Positions 22,066-32,160 of a stretch of 64,000 nt of DNA are shown one piece after another. The position numbers were made by a program, and so were the translations under genes. Positions within the stretch are counted from its first letter, which is position 1. Every line of letters starts with the position of its first letter. This stretch comes from Hyaloperonospora brassicae. Lineage: Eukaryota > Oomycota > Peronosporomycetes > Peronosporales > Peronosporaceae. Location of the stretch: NCBI GenBank assembly GCA_947650285.1, contig CANTFL010000608.1, forward strand, positions 1 to 64,000, given 5' to 3'. The notes under the pieces are model-generated. The model had not been told where the DNA came from. It was given only the letters and a program-made list of their open reading frames with translations, and did no database searches.

Positions 22066-25000
22066 CTAGTCTGCGTTCCGTTTCTGACGGTCCACCGCAT
22101 CTTCGATGGCGTCCTGAACGAAACGGACTACCGCTTCTCGAGTCAGCAGGAAGTTCCCTGCTGACTCTTTGTTTTGTCTTTCAATGCGCTTCGTGCGCAC
22201 TACTAAGAGATTGCTCTCTTCTTCAGCGAGGTGGTCTTCTTCCTCGCTGGCATAATCGTTGACGATGCTGAATATACCAGCATCGTCATCATCATCCGAG
22301 TCAATAATAGTGTCGCCGCTATTACTGAGGTGATCTTCTTCATCGATGTCGACTTGATCGACATCGGCATCATACGTGACGACGTTACCGTCGACACGTG
22401 ATGAGCAAGAGCCAAAACGGTTTTTGCTCGAGCGATTCCCTCCCCCCTTATCCAAGAGTTACACTCTATAAGGGTGGGCACTCGTGGATGGCGTAGGCCA
22501 TTCACGTAAAACGGTGTGTGCTGGGTGGAAGCATGCACCAAATTATTGATGGCGAATTCCACCATGGGTAGGAATTCGCTCCAACTCGGAAACGAGCGGA
22601 CACATCCTCGAAGGATCTCTTCGAGGACACGTTTCGCACGTTCCGCCTGACCATCTGTTTTGGGATGGTCAGAAGTAGACATCTTCAATCGTGTTCCGAG
22701 AGAACGGAACACGGTTTGCCAAAATGTAGCCGTGAACCGAGGGTCACGGTCGGATACGAGTTCACGGGGTAACCCGTGGAGTCTAAAGACCGTGTCTAGA
22801 AAGACACGAGCACAACCTTGAGCTTTGATCGACTCAGGGATAGCAGCAAGATGCACCATCTTGCTAAATCGGTCAACAAACACAATTATACCAGTATTCT
22901 TGTGAGCGTCTTCGGGAAAACCGAAGACGAAGTCCATTGAAACGGACTGCCAGCACTCTGTCGGAACAGGCAGAGGCTTCAATGGCGCACGGGATGAAGG
23001 ACTAGGCTTCACCCGTTGACAAACCTCGCAAGCACGTATGTACTTGCGTACAAACTGATGCTGGCGTGGCTAGTAAAAGTCACGACTTACCGTAAGGTAA
23101 GTCTTTTCTCTACCACGATGGCCGCTTGTTGGGGCATCGTGACACTCATACATGATGCGTAAACGCAAATCATGATGAGCGGGTACGACGACACGAGGCG
23201 TGTCGTCGGCAACAGCTGTATAATATAATAGTCCGTTACGCGTTGTGTACCGATCCGATGAGGATCGGTACAAAGCCGGTAAATTCTTCAATGATTTACT
23301 GAATGGATGCACCAGATGATCCATCAATCGCAGAATATCCTTATCTTCTGCGTATGCCTTTCGTACGTCGTCAAGTAAGCTTGACGACGGAACACTGGCT
23401 GTCAGTGTCGCAACAGTGGGCTTATCCTCAATGTTGAATTGTGCGACCGGCTCGAAATCGGGCCGGCGCGAAAGCGCATCAGCGACGACGTTAAGTCGTC
23501 CTCGTTTATACTCCACGGAGAAGTAATACTCCGCGAAGTAAGACAGCCACCCAGCTATTCTTTGCGAGAGGTGTGGGCTCTTTACGGCCGTGTGTAGTGA
23601 CGCATAATTCGTATAAATGATGAACGGTCTATCTCCCAAGATATAGACCCGAAACTTAGCCAGTGCATATTTCATGGCAAGGCGTTCTTTGTCATGAACT
23701 GGGTAATTGCGCTCAGCTTCTTGCAGCTGACGCGACTGATAACAGATGACGCTCTCCGCGCCATCTGCGTCGAACTGCATTAACGCACAGCCGATTGCAA
23801 AATCGCTGGCGTCACAGACCACATGAAATGGTCTGTCCTGATCTGCAATCGTCAATATCGGCGATTGCATCAAGCTTTGCTTGATACCCTCGAAGGAACG
23901 CTGGCACTCAGCGTTCCATGACCACTTGACATTTTTCTTGAGCAAGCAAGAAAGATTAACAGTCATCTCGGCGTTGTTGCGCGAGTACTTGTGCAAGTAC
24001 GCCGCTAGACCAAGGAATTACCTTAGTCCCTTGACATCGACTGGCGCTGGCCAGTCGGTGATCGCCTTGATCTTTTCGGGATCAGGGCGTACGCCGTGTT
24101 TACCCACGATGCACCCAAGAAGTGGTATTTTGCTAGCCGCGAATATACACTTCTTGAGGTTGGCATACAACTTATGCTTGCGCATAAGTTAAGAACCTGA
24201 CGAACGTGAGTTCTGTGAACTTCAACGTCCGTCTTTCCGTCCATAGCCCGGCTATGGACAACACATCGTCGAAGTAACTCGGTGCGAAGTCTCGCACCGG
24301 TCTCAACAGATTTGTAACACATCTGTTGGAAGTAGCAGGGGCATTGCTCATCCCCTGTGGCATAACTAGCCACTCCCACAGCATCCCGCTGGGGGTGCTC
24401 ACTGCCGTAAACGGGATGTCCCGTTTACGCATGAGAATCTGATAGAATCCATCCATCATATCCATGGACGAAAAGATGGTACTCTTTGACATACCATCTA
24501 TGATTACGTCCTTCCTCGGTATCGGCGTCTGAGACGGTACCGTTGCAGCATTCAATTTGTTGAATGCGTGCAATATCCGCCAACCTCCTGTGGCCTTTCG
24601 CACACAGAAGGTCGGAGAGCTGTGAGGGGATGTCAATTCCCTCACATGGCCCGCTGCTACGCGATCTGCAAAGAACTTGTCGATCGCTAGTACTTGTTCA
24701 CGAGGCAGTTGCCGCTGCTTCATGACACAGTACTTCGAGCCCGGTTTGAGCTCGATCTCGTGTCGAGTGGCTTTGTCCTTAGGCAAATCGCAAGGTACTA
24801 ATTCAGGGAACACATCCCTGAATTCGATCAAATCCTTATACAAAGGATTTGCCTGAAGTGACTCCCAGGATTGGGACGCGTATCCGTCAATCCGAGTCTT
24901 CTCATCGAGAACACTTTCGTCCATCGATGAGCTGCTGAGAACCCGTTCGTTCTCAGCAAATACTGTGGCCGACCGAATATAGGATACATACTCATCCTCT

Positions 25001-25308
25001 GTGACGAGTATGCAGAACTGCTTGACTTTGCCACTACGCAGATCACGCAAAAACCGTTTCGGTTCTAGCGTTGGCAATTGAGTTATCTCCGAAGTTAACT
25101 TCGGAGGCACAATCAGATCAAGCGTATAAGCGCCTACGCTTAATCCGTCATTAACCAAGACGTTCAACGTCTCGGTTACTTCCTGGGAACTTCGTTCCAC
25201 AGGTTGATGAAGGCCTAATCCTTCAGCAAGTGACTCTTGATGAATTCCTTCCTCAAGTATGTCGGGACTTATTTCCTCGACGTCTTCTGACTGTGGCTGT
25301 GCAACCAC
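22066..25308 (-). pseudogene. pol of element B: RT, RNase H, integrase zinc and core domains, acidic insert
   Basis: The 378-codon frame 25308-24172 holds the pre-RT linker and RT palm with catalytic SYFDDV. A frameshift near 24180 leads to 24379-24023 and then to 23996-23070, which carries RNase H (VVCDASDFAIGCAL, YTNYASL, NVVADALSR) and the integrase zinc-finger start (HHDLRL...CHDAPTSGHRGREK). A TAG at about 23070 interrupts FY*PR. The core (23012-22456) has the DDE pattern: MDFVFGF, VSDRDPRF, and E in DGQAERAKRVLEE. After the core is an unusually acidic tract of about 110 residues (22455-22066, SDDDDDAG, ASEEEDHLAEEE). About three lesions disable an otherwise recognisable polyprotein. Confidence 0.9.
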
Positions 25309-25692
25309 AGTCAGGGACCGATCCTCTACGGTCGATAGTCCCGTCGACCTTGGATTTCCATGTTGCCCTTTGGGGGCAACAGGTTTCTTCTATCTAAGAC
25401 CCTACCCGCTAGGCATGCATCCATGTCCCGGTCCACTCGACTTATTCGAGTGGTGGACCTTCGGCGCAGCCTGTACTCCTGCACAGCCGCCGGGAGCTTG
25501 CTCCACAGTGTAGTGATCAACTACACTGTGATCTTGTGCAGTCGTGCTAACGATCGTACCGCAAGTGAGGCCATTGCACTCACTCGCAGAACATCCACAC
25601 GCTTGTGGACGCATCAAGGTGTTCATTAGATGGCCACCTGATGAACAAGTGGAAGGCATCTTCACGGATCGATGCTGCCAGCTCACCTTTGG
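25309..25692 (-). other. Protease-RT spacer of element B
   Basis: Retroelement sequence between protease and RT with no domain recognised. It is nearly identical to element A 5940-6310, as part of the shared high-identity block. Confidence 0.7.
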
Positions 25693-25990
25693 CTAGTACC
25701 TTCTGATCCAACACAGTCCCAGGATGACATTAAATTTGTCATCTAGATCCAGTACGATGAAGTCATCATTGTACTGTTCGCCCTCTAACGTGTAGTGGAT
25801 TCCTACTACACGTTTCTCAACGGTAATCGATGCGCCTGTTGCAAGGCGCAAAGTCATCCTCGTGAGGAGAATGTCGAGCTCAACGAACTTGAGCCTACGA
25901 CCCTCTAGTGACTGACGTCGAACAAAGTTGTTCGACGCCCCACAGTCTACTAGGGCACGAAGCGACAAATCATTTGTCGCTCTCGCTCTC
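25693..25990 (-). pseudogene. Retropepsin-like aspartic protease of element B
   Basis: The frame contains LRALVDCGASNNFVRRQS at about 25965-25912 and later FIVLDLDDKFNVILGLCWI, the flap/ILG strand of a retroviral-type protease. The active-site triplet is DCG rather than DTG or DSG. The frame joins gag in a different phase after a deletion that also removed the zinc knuckle. It would cleave the Gag-Pol polyprotein if produced. Element A keeps the equivalent region only as fragments. Confidence 0.75.
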
Positions 25991-26920
25991 AACATAGCTG
26001 AGGTCCATTGGTTCTGGACCTCCGATCTCTTGTCGTCTTGGTGGACGATAAGAGTTTGAGCTAGCATGAGCCTGTCTCATGCTGAAGTCTTCCTGTTCCG
26101 CGGCTGATATCGCTTCTTCCAGCGTATTCAGCTCAAGGCGCAACAGGTGGCTCCTGACGGGCCCTTCTGCGAGCCCCTGCATGAACACCGTAATCAACGT
26201 GTGTTCATGAACTGGATTAGTAGTTATACTACTCGCGAGGAGTCGTATATGAAGTGCGTAAGCGTGCACATCACGCTTACCCTGCTTGAGTTTCAGGAGC
26301 TCTGAACGAGCCCTGAACTCAGCCCGTGGCGGCTCAAACGTTTGTCTGATCCGGGACTTGAAGTCATCTAGCAACATAAACACATTTGGGTCGCTACTCT
26401 CGAGTCCCAGGTACCAAGTTTTGTCACGTCCTGCCACGTGGGTTTGAGCAAATGTGAGTTTCATTTGCTCATCTTCGACGCGACGAGCCCTTAAGGCTCT
26501 GTCGAGTTCGACAAACCATAGTAACAGGGAGTCTTCCGGGACTCCACTGTACTTGGAGATGTCAACTTTCATGACTTCGGGACGACGCGCATGTGCCGTC
26601 CCGTCCACAGCAGCATGGAATTGCTGCTGTCTCAACAGCTCTGTCTGTTGAGCACCGAGTTCTATCAACTGCTCGGCCTGTTGAGAGCCTTGCTGGTGAA
26701 GCAAGGCTACTTTCTCCCTCTCGATGGCAAGTTCATTCTGAATGAACTTGGCTATAGCGGCATGTTGTTGGTCTCTGTCTAGAGACTCCGACATGGCGCT
26801 AATGGCGAACTCGCCTACGGTAGAACTCATTCGTTCTACCGCACCCCATTCGATGTCACTCAAATGGGTAAACCCTTCACGCGTGGCGTGAAAGGTCTCT
26901 TCATCATCCAACATGTTCAT
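25970..26920 (-). pseudogene. gag of element B lacking its zinc knuckle
   Basis: A 316-codon frame starting MNMLDDEETFHATREG. It has a helical Gln-rich N-terminal part (residues about 60-105) and a retrotransposon gag core (residues about 120-260: WFVELDRALRAR, TWYLGLESSDPN, IRQTFEPPRAEFRAR, RDVHAYALHIRLLAS). It ends at YVESESDK, where element A continues into a Cys-His knuckle. The deletion fuses the gag end to the protease out of frame. The capsid could assemble, but RNA binding would be impaired. Confidence 0.85.
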
Positions 26921-26943
26921 ATTGGATGTTGTGGTCCTTGGAA

Positions 26944-26962
26944 GGACTACAAAGTGTTACCA
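26944..26962 (-). promoter_or_regulatory. Primer-binding site of element B
   Basis: The minus strand reads TGGTAACACTTTGTAGTCC just inside the 5' LTR, conserved with element A. Confidence 0.65.
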
Positions 26963-26964
26963 GG

Positions 26965-27358
26965 TGTACCGGGACACACCCTTGCTTGAACTTACGCAAG
27001 GGTTTTGGTGCGCCCGACAGACGTACACGAGGCAAACGAGGAAGCGTAGATAAGGGAAAAGTAAAACTGTTGTATTAATATTATTAAGTCTTTTGTTACT
27101 GTCTCTCTGTTTGACTTAACTTAATTATGTTAATCTAACTGAGTGTATGGTGACGTCTCGTCACCACTCATTGCGCGCGTCCTGCGGCGATTGGTGGGTT
27201 GATATCATCACGATATCAACCAATGAGCAGACCCTTTGGTCGCTTCACCAATATCACCACTATCGGTGATATTGTTTAAAGAATATTCAACTTAATATTC
27301 TTTATTGTACATCGTTTCTTTAAAGTGACAATTCCATGTAACGGGCTGCCCCGTTACA
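26965..27358 (-). repeat. 5' LTR of element B
   Basis: A 394-bp LTR starting TGTAACGGGG (minus strand) and ending GGTACA. It lacks the insertion found in the 3' partner. Confidence 0.9.
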
Positions 27359-28515
27359 CTAAGCGTATTTGTCAAGCTAGGACGTGGTGCAAAATGTATA
27401 TTTTCGAGGTTATCTGGGGCATCTTTTTATCTTCCCTATACAATATTCACATTGACCGATTTCGTTTTATTGACACGCAACGAGCTGACATCGTTACATA
27501 CAATCGAAAGTCAATGCACCTCATTCTTTTCGCGATGTTATTCTTGATATCACGACATTTAAATTTATTGATATGACCAAATTTTTTGAAAAAACAAAGA
27601 GCGAGATTTTGATTGTAAATGAACTCAATCGTACGTATATTTGGAACGACAGTTTAAATTTCTCGTGCAATAAATGCGTAAGTTTTGGTGCATTTTAGTA
27701 TTTTAGTACTTTTATTTACATAATGTAGTTTATTCATCAATTTATACTTCCCATTTTGCGCCTTCGGGCACCAATGGCCAAGCGACGAAGACCTCCAACG
27801 AGCGTGTGTGGGAAGTCCCCTTTCCCTGTGTGGGAAGTCCCCTTTCCCTGTGTGGGAAGTCCTCTGTAGTGGGGCACAGGTACAAAGGAGGGAGGTTTTA
27901 CCGCCGCTGCGTGCGCTACGGGAGGCAGCGCGGCGCGCAACCCGCAAGGGGCGCAACAACCAAGACAACCTGGGGTGAGGGGGCGCCGTCAGCTGTCGTC
28001 CTTCCACCTGGTTCCACCTATGTTACGTCAGCTTCCAAGTTGATGGCCCGGTGGCCGCGCATGATTCCTGGTCCCACGGAGCGAACTTGCCTGGAACGTG
28101 ATTTGACCAGCCCCGTCCAGGTGCGTCAGCTGCCATTGGGGGTGATCGGAGTGGTACCCGGCGTTTTCCACGACTTCAGCGCCCTGTCAGCACCTAGGAC
28201 TGGATACTCGATTTCACGTGCCTTTTGCGGAGTGTCACCCATGATGCCTAACGGATTAAGCCAGCAGACTGAGCCAGCGAGGAGGTAGTTTAGGTGGATG
28301 CGCACCGATATCAAATAGGGCTTAAGCACTCCATCGACGTTGAGGTTTAGTACAATTACTAAAACTTCCTTCAATTTATGATAGCAATGGTACCTTTTAT
28401 ATTCCCGATCCAAACATATTTTGGAATTTAGCGTGGAACCAGTTAATCAAGGACTAGGGTTAGTGCTTGCATTTCTTTCTTACCCTGATTATAACATCTG
28501 CTTCAGTAACGTCCG
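27359..28515. other. Transition from repeats to gene-rich DNA
   Basis: AT-rich to about 27760, then a GC-rich block (27770-28290). Frames at 27806-28288 (+) and 28413-28126 (-) have no recognised content. The first is largely built on the 22-bp tandem repeat and its flank. Confidence 0.45.
27807..27866. repeat. 22-bp tandem repeat, about 2.7 copies
   Basis: The unit TGTGGGAAGTCCCCTTTCCC plus TG repeats at 27807, 27829 and 27851. The last copy diverges after GGAAGTCC. Confidence 0.85.
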
Positions 28516-28803
28516 TGCGCACAATGATCAAGCTTTCATCTACTGGCGCAGCCAAGCAAAACGTCACAGTGACGCGCGACGAAACTCTTTGCCTTCTGCG
28601 CAATGTTGTGTCCAGTGCGGCCTGATATTGCACAAACTATCTTCCAATTCAATATCAGTGTCATTGGCAATCGAGCGACTGTATCAATGCGAACAATCAC
28701 GATGAAAACGGTGGAGGACATGATTCATGTTTGCTTGACACTCGTCGCCACGATCAAGACACTATGTCCACAAGCACCTGCACGCGGAGCTATCATCTGG
28801 TGA
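28516..28803 (+). pseudogene. Possible broken 3' end of a gene
   Basis: Two frames that would join with a one-base shift near 28612 give a continuous, protein-like stretch. The first is TMIKLSSTGAAKQNVTVTRD followed by ETLCLLRNVVSSA. The second includes DIAQTIFQFNISVIGNRATV and ends ARGAIIW before TGA at 28803. The stop lies 50 bp from the convergent stop of the LIM/SH3 gene. I do not recognise the family. It could be a truncated host gene at the edge of the repeat region or a chance frame. Confidence 0.25.
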
Positions 28804-28853
28804 CCTCAGCCCCGCTGCCTCTCTAGAAACAAAATATTTAGCTTTTCACATTC

Positions 28854-31486
28854 CTAGCTGGCCATCAAATTGTTGCCGCAGCATCGGCAAAAACGCGCCT
28901 CGGAAGGATTTTGCGTTGAGCACGAGATGCATAGACCCGGCGTTCGTATTGGCTTGCTGTCGCACGCGCTCTTCGGTATAGGCTTGGGCTTTTCAACAGG
29001 GCGCTCAATCAAATACGAACCTGGCACGTATCCACGACTTTTTTTTAGTTCCACTAGCCACCAGCCATCCTCATCCTGTTGCACAAATGAGATTAAAATC
29101 AGAAAATCAACAAGACGCGGGCCCCGCAAGGAATCACCGACCTTTTGGAGGATAGCGACCTCGTCGCCCGGATAAATAGTCAATTGTGTGTCATCCTGGG
29201 CATCAAATCGATAGCCAGCTATACCCTTAGACACTGGGGTCGTCATAACTCTACGTAACCACATCACAAACACATTAGACAGTTTATACAAGATTCATTA
29301 GCAGCAATAAACACGTACGAGGGGCCGGAATCGTTACTCAAAGCTAAGGCATCGTGCTTGCACTTGGCGCATACTGCTTCGCTTTCGTGCTCAAAGAAAC
29401 TTTCTGCTGGACAACAGGAGCAAACAAACCAATTCAGAATAAATGTCCAGTAACGCATAGATTCTACCCGGTAGCCGATGAGTTGTGCGTACCTGAAAGG
29501 GAAGCACTGCATTGGAAGCACACGAAGCAGTCTGGGTGGTAAAGGTGATCAAGGGCCTTTACAACCTTTCCTTTGAGAATTCTGCTGCATCGGTGACACG
29601 TTTTGCCAAAACGAGTTTGGTAACAAGCTTGGTGAAATGCCTAGAAGCATTGCGTATTGTTAGCGTGGTGCACGTAACATATTTTAGTGCATAAACAAGC
29701 AGTACCTGATTATCCTTTTCGGCGTAGCCATCGTCTTCGGCAATAACGCGACTGCACTGGGAACACTTAAAACACTGTCAAGTACAAACAACACCATTTT
29801 TAGCTCGTCGCTCGTACAAGTTGCACATCGCGCATGCCAGCATTGGTCACAAAATACACACGCACCTCGTAGTGAAAGTACTGGTTAAGAGCACCAACGG
29901 CTTCGCCTTCGAGAACGAGGCCGCATCCACCACACAACTCACGATCATCCTCATCATCAGAAAAGGCCCCTTCAATTTCGTTCACATCTCTTTCAATCGT
30001 TGAGCGCCGCGGCCTCGTCTGCTCTGCAGCTCCCTCTGCAATACCGCTGAGGTCGGACGTACGATCGTCACCGTATGACTCGAGGTCAAGTACCTCGGAC
30101 AACCGCATCGAGTCTCTTTGACCGGTCGCCATGTATCCAGTATAATCGCCGTCGCTAAGAACCGAGTCCAGATCCGACACGGCCGAAATTCGACTATGAT
30201 GGCCCGACAAGTCGAATGGCGTAGCCTCCAAATCAAACTGATCCAGATTTGATGTACTGGATCGAAAACCGTCTGTCCCAGATCGACCTTTTCCGTTCGA
30301 ACCAACTGCAGAAGTCTTTAGCAGCACTCCAGCGTCTACTGCATTTGACTCTGCATGAAAACGCGCTACTGCGTCAGCTTCTACCTTCGCCTTAGCGCAA
30401 GCAGCCTCCTCTGCTTCTCGCTTCTGTCGTTCCTTCTCTTCTTCCAACGCCCTCGCTGCAGCAAGAGCTGCCTCCTTTTCTTTTTTCAATTGGGCGGCAG
30501 CTCGTTCGCGTTCGAGCGCAGCTTCTCGCTCCTCTTTTTCTTTTCTCTCGGTTTCCGCAACGCAGTCACTGCACACGAGAAGGTCGTTAAGCAACTTCGC
30601 TCCAGCCTCTTTCGAGTGTTTGTTGCACGATGAGCAGACCATGCAAAGTTTGTGAAAGGCGCCGCCGTCTGCTCGATACACTCGGCCCAAAATCTCCTTC
30701 TCGCACACAAAGCAGTGGTTGACATCTTTCGCGCAGTCTGCATGATATGCTTTCTTCTTGATAAGTGCAAACTCTTCGTCCTCTTCGATCGGCTCGCGAC
30801 AGCCTTTGCACAAAAGACAGATTTCGTGAAAAATCTGGTTCTTGCACACCTTTGTTCGGCCTAGTATCGTTTCCTTGCAAGCGCAGCACTTCCTTAACTT
30901 GCGCACCTCACCAGGCTTGAATTTGGTGCCACCCGACTTGGCGTCAGCACGCACGGGTCCAGTCGGTGGCCTTGGTGCGCATGAGTCTGCAATTTGAAGT
31001 GGTTCTAGCCCAAGTGGAGACTGATATTCGACGCCTGGCTCGATACCCTGTGCGTCGTTGTCTTTGGCAGTGCGTTGCATCTCTAAAAACCTCTGATTAG
31101 AAGCCTCCCGAGCAGCCAGAATTGCGGCATCCCTTACAGGAATAACGGGGTTCTCAATGTGCAAATACGAGCCCGGCACAAGGCCCTTTTCACCATCCTT
31201 GATAATAAACCACCAGCCGTCACTGTCTTTGCGCACCACATCCACCTCGTCGCCCTTCGACAAGGCTAACTGCGTGCTCGGGTCCTGCGGCACAAAGTTG
31301 AAACGCGCTTCAGCTCTCTCCTTGCGCACGGGCTCTTGCACGGGCTGAACGCTGCAGCACAACATACAACACGTTGTCCAACCGACACGCAATGGCACAA
31401 CCTCGCGTCAGTCAGTCAGACCGTCGTCGTCGTCGGTGCAAGCCATTGCTCCTCTTCCTGTTCGTCTACCGCACTCACCCCATCAT
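28854..31486 (-). CDS. SH3-LIM-LIM-coiled coil-LIM-LIM-SH3 adaptor protein
   Basis: Seven exons: 31486-31479, 31351-29866, 29774-29706, 29640-29493, 29406-29319, 29250-29142 and 29075-28854. They join in phase to 709 residues. Introns are GT-AG, and the first uses GTGAGT after ATGATGGG. Domains: SH3 at about 14-69 (DSDGWWFI, GLVPGSYL), LIM 159-216 and 216-266 (CCACKETILG, CFVCEKEILG), a Glu/Lys/Ala coiled coil 268-334, a Ser-rich linker, LIM at about 476-528 and 529-580 (CGGCGLVLEG, CHRCSRILKG), a second SH3 at about 609-665 (DEDGWWLVELKKSRGYVPGSYL, around an intron), and a Cys4 zinc ribbon near the C-terminus (CISC...FCRCC). LIM and SH3 domains bind protein partners, often at actin structures. 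The symmetrical arrangement is unusual. Confidence 0.85.
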
Positions 31487-32160
31487 CTTGATACGCGCGG
31501 AAGCAGTAAAGGCCGTCGGTACCGCGGGAACGCTCATGTGGTCGCCCCCAAGCACCTTGGCCGCCATCTTCCACGGGTTCTCCTTGGCCGTCACCTGCTC
31601 GCCACCGCCATCACGAGCAGCTTCCGATTAGCGCCCGCTGCTCTCTACACGGCTGCTCAGACAGACAGACACACACACGCACGCACCGCTGCTTCGCCGC
31701 ACTTGTCGCACGCGTCAGCCTCAACAAAGTCTCCGCACCTGCCACCGCCACGAGAGCAACAGACGCACGAGCGTTAGATCGACCGCTGCGGCTGCGAGAC
31801 AACAAACACCCAACCAGTCACGATCGACGCACCGGGGACAAAAGCTCGGCATGGCCTCCGTTCGCGCTCTCTGTGCGCTCGGTCGAGTGGGTAGTAGTAC
31901 TGATACTGACGAAGCGGTCCGTCCCCTCTCTCTGCTCGACGACACGGCGTTCGTTGCACACGACGAGCGTGAAAGAGCAGGGCCGACGTGAGTTACACTC
32001 GAGATTGTACCGGGGACGTAAACGAGGCGAAATGAGCATGTCAACTGAACGATTGGCAGAGCGTCGTCAGTCGGACCTTTGATTGGTCAGAATGACTACT
32101 CGGTTTTAGCGAATCGCTGCGCAACAACATCCTTGGCTGGCACTGCCACAAGTGCCCAAA
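31487..32160. promoter_or_regulatory. Divergent intergenic region, LIM/SH3 gene and PUS10
   Basis: About 670 bp between the two start codons. It contains several CA/CG-rich stretches and a CCAAT-type ATTGGTCA near 32093 on the PUS10 side. No clear initiator was found. The frames in it are shadows without recognised content. Confidence 0.4.

Larger units (their letters stand above)
19616..27358 (-). mobile_element. Ty3/gypsy chromovirus B with antisense gene
   Basis: A 7.7-kb LTR retrotransposon on the minus strand. It has LTRs at 26965-27358 (5') and 19616-20115 (3', enlarged by an insertion), a primer-binding site, gag, protease, RT/RNase H/integrase, GPY/F, chromodomain, antisense frame and polypurine tract. 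Damage is limited: a few TAG codons, a frameshift in RT and a deletion at the gag/protease junction. The flanking 5-mers (CAAAC left, CTAAG right) do not match, so the target duplication is lost, mutated, or the copy is recombinant. Confidence 0.93.

Noticed and set aside
27806..28288. 160-codon + strand frame
   Set aside because: Built partly on a 22-bp tandem repeat with no recognised domain. It could be an LTR or repeat fragment, but no support was found.
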